From Gemmatimonadales bacterium (GTDB taxonomy: Bacteria > Gemmatimonadota > Gemmatimonadetes > Gemmatimonadales > JACORV01): DNA of 33,210 nt. The notes under the pieces are model-generated. The model had not been told where the DNA came from and did not search any database. It saw nothing but the letters and a program-made list of their open reading frames with translations. The stretch's first letter is position 1, and the number at the start of each line of letters is the position of its first letter. A program made the translations under genes and the position numbers. Of this stretch, positions 1 through 6,808 are shown one piece after another. The stretch spans positions 1 through 33,210 of the forward strand of contig JAUYOW010000055.1 in NCBI GenBank assembly GCA_030697825.1, written 5' to 3'.

Positions 1-75
1 CGGCACACACTAGAGGAAACCGAGGCGCTCCTGGCAACCGTGGGCCTTACGGGTGCCTTCTGGAACCTGCGCTAG
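1..75 (+). CDS. C-terminal end of a cassette gene (partial)
   Basis: Frame 1 is open from the window edge and reads 24 residues (RHTLEETEALLATVGLTGAF then WNLR) to a TAG at 73-75. The HTLEE.EALLA..G pattern resembles the end of many class I methyltransferases, but the piece is too short to assign. It lies 34 bp upstream of an attC-type site in the same orientation, which is where the gene of an integron cassette should end. The call as a real gene end rests on this context. Confidence 0.45.
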   Translation, partial: RHTLEETEALLATVGLTGAFWNLR

Positions 76-109
76 GGATGACCCCGGCGACCGCGGCCGG
101 TGAAATGGC

Positions 110-304
110 GCCTAACTTGCGCTGAGCCTGTGTGAAAACGCCACTTTGGCAGCAGTGGCAGCGTTTTAAATCAACAACTTAGGGGTGCTCACAACGGTGT
201 TTTCGCACAGGCTCCGCTTGCAGTTGCCGGGCCGCCCCCCGAAATTGGTGTAGGTCGCTGCTATCGCGGTGGGCGGCCCACAACTGAAGCGCTGTTCGTT
301 AGGC
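110..304 (+). other. attC-type integron recombination site, interrupted by an inserted element
   Basis: The site starts with GCCTAAC (110-116, fits R'' RYYYAAC) and ends with GTTAGGC (298-304, fits R' GTTRRRY). When the inserted element at 124-214 and one copy of its duplication are removed, about 100 bp remain with two complementary arms. The left arm reads GCGCTTGCAGTTG and the reverse complement of the right arm reads GCGCTTCAGTTG, and both continue into GGGCCGCCC. The only difference in that first stretch is one extra G in the left arm, like the extrahelical base of real attC sites. Its position on the left arm gives a plus orientation, matching the upstream gene tail. The terminal loop is about 240-267. 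Strand exchange would fall between G298 and T299. Confidence 0.75.
124..214. mobile_element. MITE-like element inserted in the attC site
   Basis: The 91-bp element is bounded by inverted repeats GAGCCTGTGTGAAAACGCC (124-142) and the complement of GAGCCTGTGCGAAAACACC (196-214), which match at 17 of 19 positions. It is flanked by a direct repeat CGCT (120-123 and 215-218), consistent with a 4-bp target duplication. It has no coding capacity. Ends beginning GAGCCTGTG resemble those of some DDE insertion sequences, so it was probably moved in trans by such a transposase. The parent family is not identified. Confidence 0.75.
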
Positions 305-425
305 ACCAACTCGCCGCCGGCCCCCGGACGCTCCGGGCCAGCACCCGCCCGCTCTCCTCCCGCACCGAGGTCACCGTAGTTGCCTGATGGACGTCCAGCG
401 CCACATACTTCGTCGTCCGTTTCAT
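305..425 (-). pseudogene. IS110-family transposase, N-terminal stump
   Basis: Reading down from ATG at 425 gives MKRTTKYVALDVHQATTVTS followed by VREESGRVLARSV. This is the start of the DEDD transposase domain of IS110-type elements (the D in LDVH is the first catalytic acid). An AAGGAG ribosome-binding site lies about 9 nt upstream. Similarity stops near 325; the frame then runs into the attC right end and stops at 261. A full protein is about 340-420 residues, so most of the gene is missing. IS110/IS1111 relatives are known to use attC sites as targets, which fits this position. Confidence 0.7.
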
Positions 426-489
426 GAGAGCCGCTCCTTGCTGTGGGCCACGGATGTTGGTCGACTCCATGGTAACAGCAAGGGGCGTG

Positions 490-508
490 CTTTCAAAATG
501 CGTTAGGC
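490..508 (+). other. Possible right half of a second attC site
   Basis: CAAAATGCGTTAGGC ends in a perfect R' box, GTTAGGC at 502-508, identical to the box at 298-304. No matching left box (RYYYAAC) is present between 299 and 490. The IS110-type stump lies immediately to the left, so the left arm was probably lost when the element inserted and decayed. Confidence 0.4.
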
Positions 509-634
509 GGCGCTCGGTGCAAGTGGAACTACGCTATGAAGAGGGTAAGATTGGCAGGCACTCCCAAGTCGCCACTCCCAGGGCTCGGGGTCAGAATATG
601 CCAACCACGGCAGTGGGTGTTCAGGAGGCCCACC

Positions 635-835
635 ATGAAAGTCTGGGGACCCAAGCTCGTCACCACCGGGTTCGCACTCGCCGGCGTGCTGTCTCTCGTG
701 GCCGGCGGGGTGAAACCTGCCATCAAGGGCGAGCCGCTCAATGTCACCTTCCTCGGCGTCGGCGTTTTCTGGCTCGTCCTCAGCGTTGTTGTCGGGCGGA
801 AGTCGGGTAGCGGTCCTGCCCCGCCGAGCGCCTAG
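635..835 (+). CDS. Small two-TM membrane protein, likely cassette-borne
   Basis: ATG at 635 is preceded by AGGAGG with good spacing (623-628), which decides the start over the longer in-frame alternative at 536. The product is 66 residues with two hydrophobic helices (about 5-24 and 38-57) and a short G/P/S-rich tail. No family is recognised. Small membrane proteins of unknown function are common in integron cassettes, and this gene begins about 125 bp after the second attC-like box in the matching orientation. No attC is seen after its stop. Confidence 0.6.
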   Translation: MKVWGPKLVTTGFALAGVLSLVAGGVKPAIKGEPLNVTFLGVGVFWLVLSVVVGRKSGSGPAPPSA

Positions 836-867
836 GCCGCCGGTGGGTCCGAAGGCCCCGACATGGT

Positions 868-1050
868 CAATTGCGCCCGATTCTCACCCTCCAGGAGATC
901 CGCGTTTTCTACCCGGGCCGCGGCCACAGCGCGGGCGACGTCGTCGTGCAGCTGCCCGCGGAGAGCCTGCTCCTCCCGGCCCTGCGGGGCGGTATCAACC
1001 CGGCGAACCTGACCCGGACGTACGATGTGGTGACGGGCCGGGCCAACTAG
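868..1050 (+). pseudogene. Metallo-beta-lactamase-fold hydrolase relic (C-terminal part)
   Basis: The frame ending in TAG at 1048-1050 reads LTLQEIRVFYPGRGHSAGDV and continues VVQLPAE. This matches the metallo-beta-lactamase signature around the zinc-binding histidine of the GHSxGD motif. There is no start codon or preceding HxHxDH region in this frame, and the expected continuation after the strand (F/LxGG...) is missing. Identity as a fold relic is fairly clear; original function (antibiotic or other hydrolase) is not. Confidence 0.45.
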
Positions 1051-1058
1051 CCTACATT
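1030..1058 (+). promoter_or_regulatory. Candidate promoter for the GT2 gene, leaderless type
   Basis: GTGACG (1030-1035) and TACATT (1053-1058) are separated by 17 bp. The -10-like hexamer ends only 5 nt before ATG 1064 and there is no Shine-Dalgarno sequence, which suggests a leaderless transcript. The -35 match is partial. Confidence 0.35.
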
Positions 1059-1063
1059 TGGGG

Positions 1064-1945
1064 ATGATCTACGTCCTCGTCCCGACTTACAACGAAGCCC
1101 AGACGGTCGGCCTGCTGCTCTGGAAGGTCCGGCAGGTCTTCACGGCCTTCGCGCGAGAGTACCAGTTGCTGGTCGTTAACGACGGGTCCACGGACGCCAC
1201 GGAGGACACGCTCGCCCCGTACACGAGGGCCCTCCCGCTGACGCTCGTCACCCACCAGCACCGCGAAGGCTACGCGAAGAGCCTCGAGGAGCTGCTACGC
1301 CTGGCGGCCGGACGCACCGACCGACCGCGACGCGACCTCGTCGTCACGCTCCAGGCCGACTTCTCGGACGCGCCGGATGACATTCCCGAGCTCGTGAAGC
1401 GCGTCGAGGGCGGAGCCGACATCGTAGTAGCGGACGGACGCCGGCGCGCCGGCCTCCCCCGCGGCGAAGCGCTGGCCCGCCGTCTACTCACGCCGCTGGT
1501 CCGCCCGAGCCTGAAGTTGGAAGGCGTGACGGACTACGTCAGTACCCTGCGCGCCTACCGGATCGCGACGCTCACCCGGCTCATCCGCGAGCGCGGCAGC
1601 CGGCCGATCGTCACGCACGAGGGATGGGCGGCGGACCTCGAGCTGCTGGTACGCGCCGCGCGACACGCCCGGCGGATCGAGTCCGTACCGGTGGCCGGCG
1701 AAACGGCTCCGCGACAACGCGACTCGCGGGCCACCCCGCTCCGCTCGGGGCTGAGTGCCTGGCGAGCCGCCCGCCAACTGGCCTCGCTGGTGCGGGAGCC
1801 GATCGAGCCGCCGCCGGATCACGAGGACGAGCCCGCTAAGCAGACCCAGCCGCCGCGGCGTCGGGGTCGGGGACGTGGGAGGGGACGGGGACGGGGCCCC
1901 GGACGCCCGCCGGCCCGGCCCGTGCCGACGACGTCCCCCGCGTGA
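1064..1945 (+). CDS. Family 2 glycosyltransferase
   Basis: The 293-residue protein begins IYVLVPTYNEAQTVG, the nucleotide-binding start of a GT-A fold of the dolichol-phosphate mannosyltransferase type. VVNDGSTD follows at 37-44 and QADFSDAPDD near 97-106. The last stretch stands where the metal-binding DxD/DADLQ motif usually lies, with Gln replacing the first Asp. It lacks a C-terminal membrane anchor; instead the tail from about 265 is a basic RGRGRG and proline stretch encoded by short tandem repeats. ATG 1064 is preferred over TTG 1058. The stop overlaps the next start (GTGA), so the two genes are probably co-translated. Sugar donor and acceptor are unknown. Confidence 0.8.
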   Translation: MIYVLVPTYNEAQTVGLLLWKVRQVFTAFAREYQLLVVNDGSTDATEDTLAPYTRALPLTLVTHQHREGYAKSLEELLRLAAGRTDRPRRDLVVTLQADFSDAPDDIPELVKRVEGGADIVVADGRRRAGLPRGEALARRLLTPLVRPSLKLEGVTDYVSTLRAYRIATLTRLIRERGSRPIVTHEGWAADLELLVRAARHARRIESVPVAGETAPRQRDSRATPLRSGLSAWRAARQLASLVREPIEPPPDHEDEPAKQTQPPRRRGRGRGRGRGRGPGRPPARPVPTTSPA

Positions 1946-2721
1946 GGCGAGGCGAGGAGCTCCTGGTGCTCGTCGTAACGGGCCTGCTGGCCGGCGCGCG
2001 AGCGAGCACTTCGCCAGGCCGCGCCGACGCAGCTGGTCCCACGCACCACGCACCACCCACCGTCTCCGACAGCATGCACCCCTTCGCACCCGGCGAGCGC
2101 CTCACCTACGACGTCAAACTGGGCATCTTCCGGGTCGGCCGCGCCAGCCTGGAAGTGATCGGTTTCGACACCGTCCGCGGCGAGCCCGTGTACCACGTCG
2201 TCTTCGCCATCCGCGGGAGGGCCATCTTCTACTCGATGAACGATTCCCTCCAGTCCTGGTTCAGCGTGCGGGACCTCACTTCACGCCGCTTCATCCAGGA
2301 CAACGAGGAGAACGGCAAGCCGCGGTATCGGCGCTACGAGATCCACCCCGAGCAGGGCTTTTTCGTCAAGAACGACACCGACACCAGCGCGACCGTGCGT
2401 GAGCCCCTCGACGACGCGTCGTTCCTCTACTTCGTGCGCACGCTGCCCCTCGAAGTGGGCCGCACCTACGACTTCCCGCGGTATTTCATTCCGGACCGCA
2501 ATCCGGTCTCACTGCAGGTGCTGCACCGCGACACCATCGACACCCCGGCCGGCCGGTTCGCGACCATCTCCATCCGGCCGGTCTTCCAGTCGCGCGGGCT
2601 ATTCTCGCAAGGCGGGCAGGCCACCGTCTGGTTCAGCGACGACGACGCGCGCATACCCGTCCGCATCCGGAGCCGCCTCAGCGTCGGCACGCTCGACATG
2701 TCGCTCCGCTCGCGGTCCTGA
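1942..2721 (+). CDS. DUF3108 exported protein
   Basis: The 259-residue protein has an N-terminal hydrophobic segment (about 5-20) typical of export, a Pro/His linker, then FAPGERLTYDVKLGIFRVGR, the characteristic opening of DUF3108 proteins. These are beta-rich periplasmic proteins of unknown function, often with a YDV.....VG..... strand and a late VWFSDDDARIPVRI segment, both seen here. The GTG start at 1942 overlaps the GT2 stop by 4 nt. The linker is encoded by three 7-bp units (2040-2060), suggesting expansion of a repeat inside the gene. Role is unknown; linkage to a glycosyltransferase hints at envelope work. Confidence 0.7.
   Translation: MRRGEELLVLVVTGLLAGARASTSPGRADAAGPTHHAPPTVSDSMHPFAPGERLTYDVKLGIFRVGRASLEVIGFDTVRGEPVYHVVFAIRGRAIFYSMNDSLQSWFSVRDLTSRRFIQDNEENGKPRYRRYEIHPEQGFFVKNDTDTSATVREPLDDASFLYFVRTLPLEVGRTYDFPRYFIPDRNPVSLQVLHRDTIDTPAGRFATISIRPVFQSRGLFSQGGQATVWFSDDDARIPVRIRSRLSVGTLDMSLRSRS
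2040..2060. repeat. Three 7-bp units inside the DUF3108 gene
   Basis: CACGCAC, CACGCAC, CACCCAC in tandem. Length and style match the intergenic 7/8-bp arrays elsewhere in the window, but here the array is coding (linker after the signal sequence) and keeps frame. Confidence 0.6.
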
Positions 2722-2725
2722 CGGC

Positions 2726-3688
2726 GTGGACCACCCCGCCATACCCGAGGCCGACCTCTCCCGCGTCCGCACCGTGCCGATCGCGCGCCGGGCGAACCGG
2801 GTGGAGCCGTCGCTCCTCGCCCACCCGCCCGGCGACGACCGTTCCTTCGACGCATTCCTCGCCGGCCTGCCAGACATCCTCGCCGCCGCCGACCTGCGCG
2901 CCGTGATAGCGGCGGTCGCCGCGGCAGCGGGACGTCGGAGCATCATCGCGCAGATCGGCGGGCACGTCATCAAGACGGGCATGGGACCGCTGCTGATCCG
3001 CTTGATGGAGCGGCGCGCGATCACCCACCTCGCCATGAACAGCGCGGCCTCGATCCATGACTTCGAGCTGTGCGCCTTTGGCGGAACCAGTGAGGACGTG
3101 GCCGCTGGACTGGCGGACGGGACCTTCGGCATGGCGGAGGAGACGGGGCGCGAGATGAACGCCGCGATCCGGACCGGGCAGGCCCGAAACTGGGGGATGG
3201 GCGAGTCACTTGCGCGCGCGCTGGAAGCGCGACCCTCGCTGCCCGGGCGCGACCATTCCGTCCTCCTGGCCGGCCTCCGGCTCGGCGTGCAGGTCACGGT
3301 GCACGCCGCCATCGGGACCGACATCATACATCAGCACCCGGACGCCGACGGCGCCGCCCTCGGCGATACGAGCTTCCGCGACTTCAAGCGCCTGGCGGCC
3401 GCCGTGCCGTCGCTCCACGACGGCGGCGTAGTGCTCAACCTCGGAAGCGCGGTGATCATGCCTGAGGTCTTCCTCAAGGCGCTCACCATAGCGCGCAACC
3501 TCGAGGGCGGCCGGCCGACGGACTTCACGGCCGTGGACTTCGACATGATCCGCCACTACCGGCCTGGCATGAACGTGGTGGAGCGGCCGACGCTGGCGGG
3601 CGGGAAGGGTTACTCGATCACGGGACACCACGAGCTTCTGGTCCCCCTGCTCGTCTGGGGCGTCGATGCCGCGCTACGCCGCCGCTAG
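2726..3688 (+). CDS. Deoxyhypusine synthase-like protein (tentative)
   Basis: The 320-residue protein starts at GTG 2726, 4 bp after the previous stop. It carries IGGHVIKTGMGPLLIRLMER, then THLAMNSAASIHDFE, GLADGTFGMAEETG, GTDIIHQHPDADG and GGVVLNLGSAVIMPEVFLKA. The order of Rossmann-like blocks (helix with RxLxxR-like region, VD/TH strand followed by glycine-poor turn, late GGVVxxxGS strand) resembles deoxyhypusine/homospermidine synthase folds, and a late lysine sits in GGKGYSITGHHE. Bacteria lack hypusine in general, so the substrate is unknown. The assignment comes from remembered family patterns and could be only fold-level. Confidence 0.45.
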   Translation: MDHPAIPEADLSRVRTVPIARRANRVEPSLLAHPPGDDRSFDAFLAGLPDILAAADLRAVIAAVAAAAGRRSIIAQIGGHVIKTGMGPLLIRLMERRAITHLAMNSAASIHDFELCAFGGTSEDVAAGLADGTFGMAEETGREMNAAIRTGQARNWGMGESLARALEARPSLPGRDHSVLLAGLRLGVQVTVHAAIGTDIIHQHPDADGAALGDTSFRDFKRLAAAVPSLHDGGVVLNLGSAVIMPEVFLKALTIARNLEGGRPTDFTAVDFDMIRHYRPGMNVVERPTLAGGKGYSITGHHELLVPLLVWGVDAALRRR

Positions 3689-4133
3689 GGCGCTCCTGGC
3701 GCTGCTGCTCATCGCGGCGCCGGCGTGCACCAGCCGCGTCATCGCGCCGCCGGCCGAACCGGCGGCCATGGGCCAGCCATCCGTCGAGACCGCGGCGGCC
3801 CGCGACGTCGTGAACTCATTCGTCGCCGCGGAGGCGCGGGGCGACGAGAGCGCCGACACCCTCCTCGCTCCCGACGCCGACTTCATCGCGACGGGCATCG
3901 TGCGCACCGCGCGCCCGCGGCTCGCGGGCATGACGGGACGCGGCGAAGGATCGATCGAGGAAGCGCGCACTGACTTGGCCGGCAGCTTCGCCTGGGTGGC
4001 CGTGGTCTACCGCTGGGTCGGCCGCACGCCCGACAACGCCGAACGCGCGCGGGCGACCTTCGTGCTGGTTCGGAGACTGGCCGGGTGGCGGATACGGCAT
4101 GTGCATTCGAGCATGGTTGAGCGGTGGGAGTGA
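3666..4133 (+). CDS. Small lipoprotein, SnoaL/DUF4440-like
   Basis: The 155-residue product starts at ATG 3666, overlapping the previous gene by 23 nt. Residues 1-21 form a lipoprotein signal (LLLIAAPAC, acylated Cys 21). The rest fits the NTF2-like fold: DVVNSFVAAEARGD helix, DADFIATG strand, and late FVLVRRLAGWRIRHVHSS strands typical of SnoaL/DUF4440 proteins. A catalytic role is not evident. It is probably the last gene of the GT2-DUF3108 operon, because a hairpin-forming repeat follows. Confidence 0.6.
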   Translation: MPRYAAARALLALLLIAAPACTSRVIAPPAEPAAMGQPSVETAAARDVVNSFVAAEARGDESADTLLAPDADFIATGIVRTARPRLAGMTGRGEGSIEEARTDLAGSFAWVAVVYRWVGRTPDNAERARATFVLVRRLAGWRIRHVHSSMVERWE

Positions 4134-4139
4134 AAAGAC

Positions 4140-4230
4140 GTGATGGGTCATGGGTGATAGGTGAGAAGTGATGGGTGAGACGTGATAAGGGCGCCCGACC
4201 GCCGGCGCCCCATCACCCATCACTCATCAC
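4140..4230. repeat. 7-bp-unit array with inverted partner; bidirectional terminator candidate
   Basis: Seven 7-bp units based on GTGATGG run from 4140 to 4188. A GC stem follows (GGGCGCC 4189-4195, 8-nt loop, GGCGCCC 4204-4210), then three complementary units CCATCAC/TCATCAC (4210-4230). The array and stem can form one long hairpin between two convergent genes. The right arm contains the stop codon of the minus-strand gene. Confidence 0.7.
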
Positions 4231-4445
4231 TCTACTGGCCGATTCCCCGAGATAATCTCGCTCACCCGCTTGGCTGTGGACGGAGCGATCAGCTTGAGGA
4301 CCCAGTACACCACCAGACCCACTAAGGCGAGCTGCAACAGCATCCACGCCAGGCCGAAGGCCAGCCCGAGCAGGCTCAGCGCCAGCTTGAGCACGAAGAA
4401 GCCGACGATAGCCAGAACCGCGTAACCGATGATCTTCCTCAGCAT
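4227..4445 (-). CDS. Small two-helix membrane protein
   Basis: The 72-residue protein has two closely spaced hydrophobic helices (about 7-27 and 30-52) and a short basic C-terminus (TAKRVSEIISGNRPVE). GGAGG lies 7-8 nt upstream of the ATG, supporting this start. No family recognised. It is transcribed away from thiO and converges on the lipoprotein gene. Its stop codon lies in a repeat arm. Confidence 0.65.
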   Translation of the reverse strand: MLRKIIGYAVLAIVGFFVLKLALSLLGLAFGLAWMLLQLALVGLVVYWVLKLIAPSTAKRVSEIISGNRPVE

Positions 4446-4528
4446 ATGTTGCCTCCATACTGCTTGGTGAGCTACCCTACGAAAGTATTCTCGTCGCGGT
4501 TTCGCGCAACCTGGTCCGGGACCGCAAC

Positions 4529-5656
4529 ATGCCCGACTGCATCATAATAGGGGCCGGTCTCGTGGGCGCCGCCGCCGCCCGCGCCGTGGCCGCCGCCGGC
4601 CGGTCGGTGCTCCTGATAGACCGGGGCACGGCGGGCGCGGAAGCCTCGGCGGCCGCGGCCGGCATGCTCGCCCCGCAGATCGAAGCCGCCGCCGGTGATC
4701 CCCTGCTCCCGCTCGCCCTCGCCGCGCGTGAGCGTTACGCCGGTTTGGTCGCGGAACTGGAGCACGACGGGCAGCCGGGCGTGGGCCTCTTGCATTGCGG
4801 AATCGTTCTCGTCGCGCTCGATGAGGCACGCGCCACCGAGCTCGTGGCACAGGTCGAAGCCCAGTGCGCGATCGGCCTCGATACCGAGTGGCTGGACCGG
4901 GACGCACTCCAGGCGCGCCACCCCGGCATCGGCGGCGAGGCCCGAGGCGCCCTCCTCGCCCCCCGCGACGGGGTCGTGAACAACGTCGCCCTCACGACCG
5001 GGCTCCTCGCCGACGCCGCCCGCCGCGGCGCCGAGATCTTGGAGCGCGAGGAGGTCACCGACCTGCGCGTGGAGGGCGGACGCGTGACGGGGGTGCGCAC
5101 GCCGCGCGCGAGCTACGACGCCGGGACCATCGTCCTCGCCGCGGGCGCATGGTCCCCCGCGATCCGCGGCTTCCCCCGCCCCCTTCCCGTCGAGCCAGTG
5201 CGCGGACAGATGGCGCTCGTGCCATGGCCCACCGGCGAGCCCAAAGGCGTTCTCTTCGGTCGCGGCGCCTACGTCGTCCCCCGCGGCGACGACGCCCTGC
5301 TCGGCAGCACCATGGAGCACGCCGGGTTCGAGAAGGCGACCACCGCCGAAGGGATCCGCCACATCCGTACCGAGACCGGCGCGCTGCTCCCGGCGCTCCT
5401 CACCCAGGCCATCCGGCGCACCTGGGCCGGCTTCCGCCCCATGACGCCCGACGGCCTTCCGATCCTCGGCCTCGATCCGGAGGTCCGCGGCCTGATTTAC
5501 GCCACGGGACACGGCCGGAACGGCATTCTCCTCGGCCCCATAACCGGCGAGATCGTGCGGGACCTGGTGGTGCGTGGTGAAACGGCCTGGAATCTCGAGC
5601 CGTATGCGATAGGGAGGTTCACAACCCATGCGCGGCAGCATGAGACAGACAACTGA
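4529..5656 (+). CDS. thiO: Glycine oxidase ThiO-type FAD-dependent amine oxidoreductase
   Basis: The 375-residue protein begins with the dinucleotide-binding motif IIIGAGLVGAAAARAVA (GxGxxG at 8-13) and LLIDRG. It has the DAO-superfamily body: RGAYVVPRGDDALLGSTMEH, WAGFRPMTPDGLPILG, and the FAD-contacting ATGHGRNGILLGPITGEI near the C-terminus. In thiamine synthesis ThiO oxidises glycine to the dehydroglycine used for the thiazole ring. No other thi gene is nearby and no TPP riboswitch is visible upstream, so an alternative D-amino-acid or sarcosine-like substrate cannot be excluded. Confidence 0.8.
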   Translation: MPDCIIIGAGLVGAAAARAVAAAGRSVLLIDRGTAGAEASAAAAGMLAPQIEAAAGDPLLPLALAARERYAGLVAELEHDGQPGVGLLHCGIVLVALDEARATELVAQVEAQCAIGLDTEWLDRDALQARHPGIGGEARGALLAPRDGVVNNVALTTGLLADAARRGAEILEREEVTDLRVEGGRVTGVRTPRASYDAGTIVLAAGAWSPAIRGFPRPLPVEPVRGQMALVPWPTGEPKGVLFGRGAYVVPRGDDALLGSTMEHAGFEKATTAEGIRHIRTETGALLPALLTQAIRRTWAGFRPMTPDGLPILGLDPEVRGLIYATGHGRNGILLGPITGEIVRDLVVRGETAWNLEPYAIGRFTTHARQHETDN

Positions 5657-5670
5657 ACTCTGGCACCCAC

Positions 5671-5758
5671 TGCGCGGCTGTGCGTCTGCGCGCCTGCGCG
5701 GCTGTGCGTCTGCGCGGCTGTGCGTCTGTGCGTCTGTGCGCCTGCGCGTCTGCGCGTC
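5671..5758. repeat. Eleven tandem 8-bp units (TGYGCGBC)
   Basis: Eleven uninterrupted 8-bp units (such as TGCGCGGC, TGTGCGTC, TGCGCGCC, TGCGCGTC) fill almost the whole gap between thiO and the next gene. Variation is confined to positions 3 and 7 of the unit. There is no inverted partner. The array ends 6 bp before the next GTG start and so occupies the place where a promoter or ribosome-binding site would be. Confidence 0.85.
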
Positions 5759-5764
5759 TAGTTA

Positions 5765-6760
5765 GTGTACACGACTTGCGGCTTCTGCTCCGGTTCTCTG
5801 GGCGGCGACGGCGCCTCCTCCGGTCTCGGCGTCGGCAAGCGCTTCGCGTACGACGCCTGGAAGAGCCGCGCCTGGGTCATCTGCCAGCGCTGTGGGCGCT
5901 GGAACCTCACCCCCTTCGACAACCGCATCGAAACCATCGAGGCGCTCGAGCGTATCGCGGCCACCGGCCGGGTGGCCGCGACCAGCGACCAGGTCTCACT
6001 GATCCGCGCCGCCGCGTACGACATCGTCCGGGTCGGACAACCGCGGCGAGTGGAGCTCGCGACCTGGCGGTACGGCGAGCGGCTCAAAGCGCGCGAACGC
6101 GAACGCATGAAGGTACTGGTTCCGACGATAGTGGTCTTCGTCGGCGTAACGCTAGCCTTCAACGCCGCGCTGGGCGGATCGTTCGGCTACCTGATAGGCC
6201 AGATCCCGCAGATGGCCGACGGCGTCTATACCGGCATCGTCGGGCGGAGGAAGGTAGCCATCGAGCCACCCGTCTGCGCCGCCTGCGGCAAGGTCATGGT
6301 GCTCCGCTCCAAGCATGTTCGCCACGCCCGCATCACCGAAACGACGCACCACGACCTCGCCCTGCTGCTGAGCTGTCCCGACTGCCGGCGCGAAGGCGCC
6401 CTCCTCGAAGGGGCCGACGCCGAGGTGGCGCTCCGGAGCGGCCTCACGTACGTGAACCTCAAAAAGGCGCGGAAGCTCAAGAAGAAGGCGCCGGAAGCCG
6501 CCTCATTCGTGGATCGCCAGGGCGGCCCTGAGGCGTTCATTCGGAACTCGGCGCGCCTGGAGCTCACCGTGAACAAGCTGGAAAGCACCCAGGCGCTGGC
6601 GCTCGAGATGGCGGTGGACGAGCAGGCCGAGCTGCGCGAGCTGGAGCGCCAGTGGCGGCAGGCCGAGGAGATCGCCGAGATCGCCGACGACCTGACGATA
6701 GGTCCGGCCGTCGAGGAGGAGTTCCGGCGTCTCAAGGAAGGAGATCAACCATTTGGTTGA
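5765..6760 (+). CDS. Zinc-ribbon protein with one transmembrane helix, unknown function
   Basis: The 331-residue protein starts at GTG 5765; no Shine-Dalgarno sequence is visible because the 8-bp array is directly upstream. CxxC pairs at 5/8 and 40/43 can form one zinc ribbon. A hydrophobic helix lies at about 117-138, and a second CxxC pair set (171/174 and 204/207) forms another ribbon. The C-terminus (about 225-331) is charged and helical, probably coiled. The layout (ribbon, membrane, ribbon, coil) suggests a membrane-associated scaffold or sensor. I do not recognise a named family. The next gene, lipA, begins 48 bp downstream. Confidence 0.65.
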   Translation: MYTTCGFCSGSLGGDGASSGLGVGKRFAYDAWKSRAWVICQRCGRWNLTPFDNRIETIEALERIAATGRVAATSDQVSLIRAAAYDIVRVGQPRRVELATWRYGERLKARERERMKVLVPTIVVFVGVTLAFNAALGGSFGYLIGQIPQMADGVYTGIVGRRKVAIEPPVCAACGKVMVLRSKHVRHARITETTHHDLALLLSCPDCRREGALLEGADAEVALRSGLTYVNLKKARKLKKKAPEAASFVDRQGGPEAFIRNSARLELTVNKLESTQALALEMAVDEQAELRELERQWRQAEEIAEIADDLTIGPAVEEEFRRLKEGDQPFG

Positions 6761-6790
6761 ACCGGGGTGGCTCGCCCCTCCACGCCGGGC

Positions 6791-6796
6791 TATAAT
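6791..6796 (+). promoter_or_regulatory. -10 element for lipA and the PDH operon
   Basis: A perfect TATAAT ends 12 nt before ATG 6809, so the transcript would carry only about 5-6 nt of leader. No convincing -35 hexamer lies 16-18 bp upstream and there is no Shine-Dalgarno sequence. Confidence 0.45.
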
Positions 6797-6808
6797 TCGC
6801 CTCCCATC

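Noticed and set aside
2466-3327. Several minus-strand frames opposite the DUF3108 and DHS-like genes
   Set aside because: They are Arg/Gly shadows without start signals or domains.
4446-4528. TPP riboswitch upstream of thiO
   Set aside because: The gap is only 83 bp and lacks the CUGAGA-type conserved box.
5671-5758. CRISPR-like array
   Set aside because: Units are directly adjacent 8-mers with no spacers and no cas genes.
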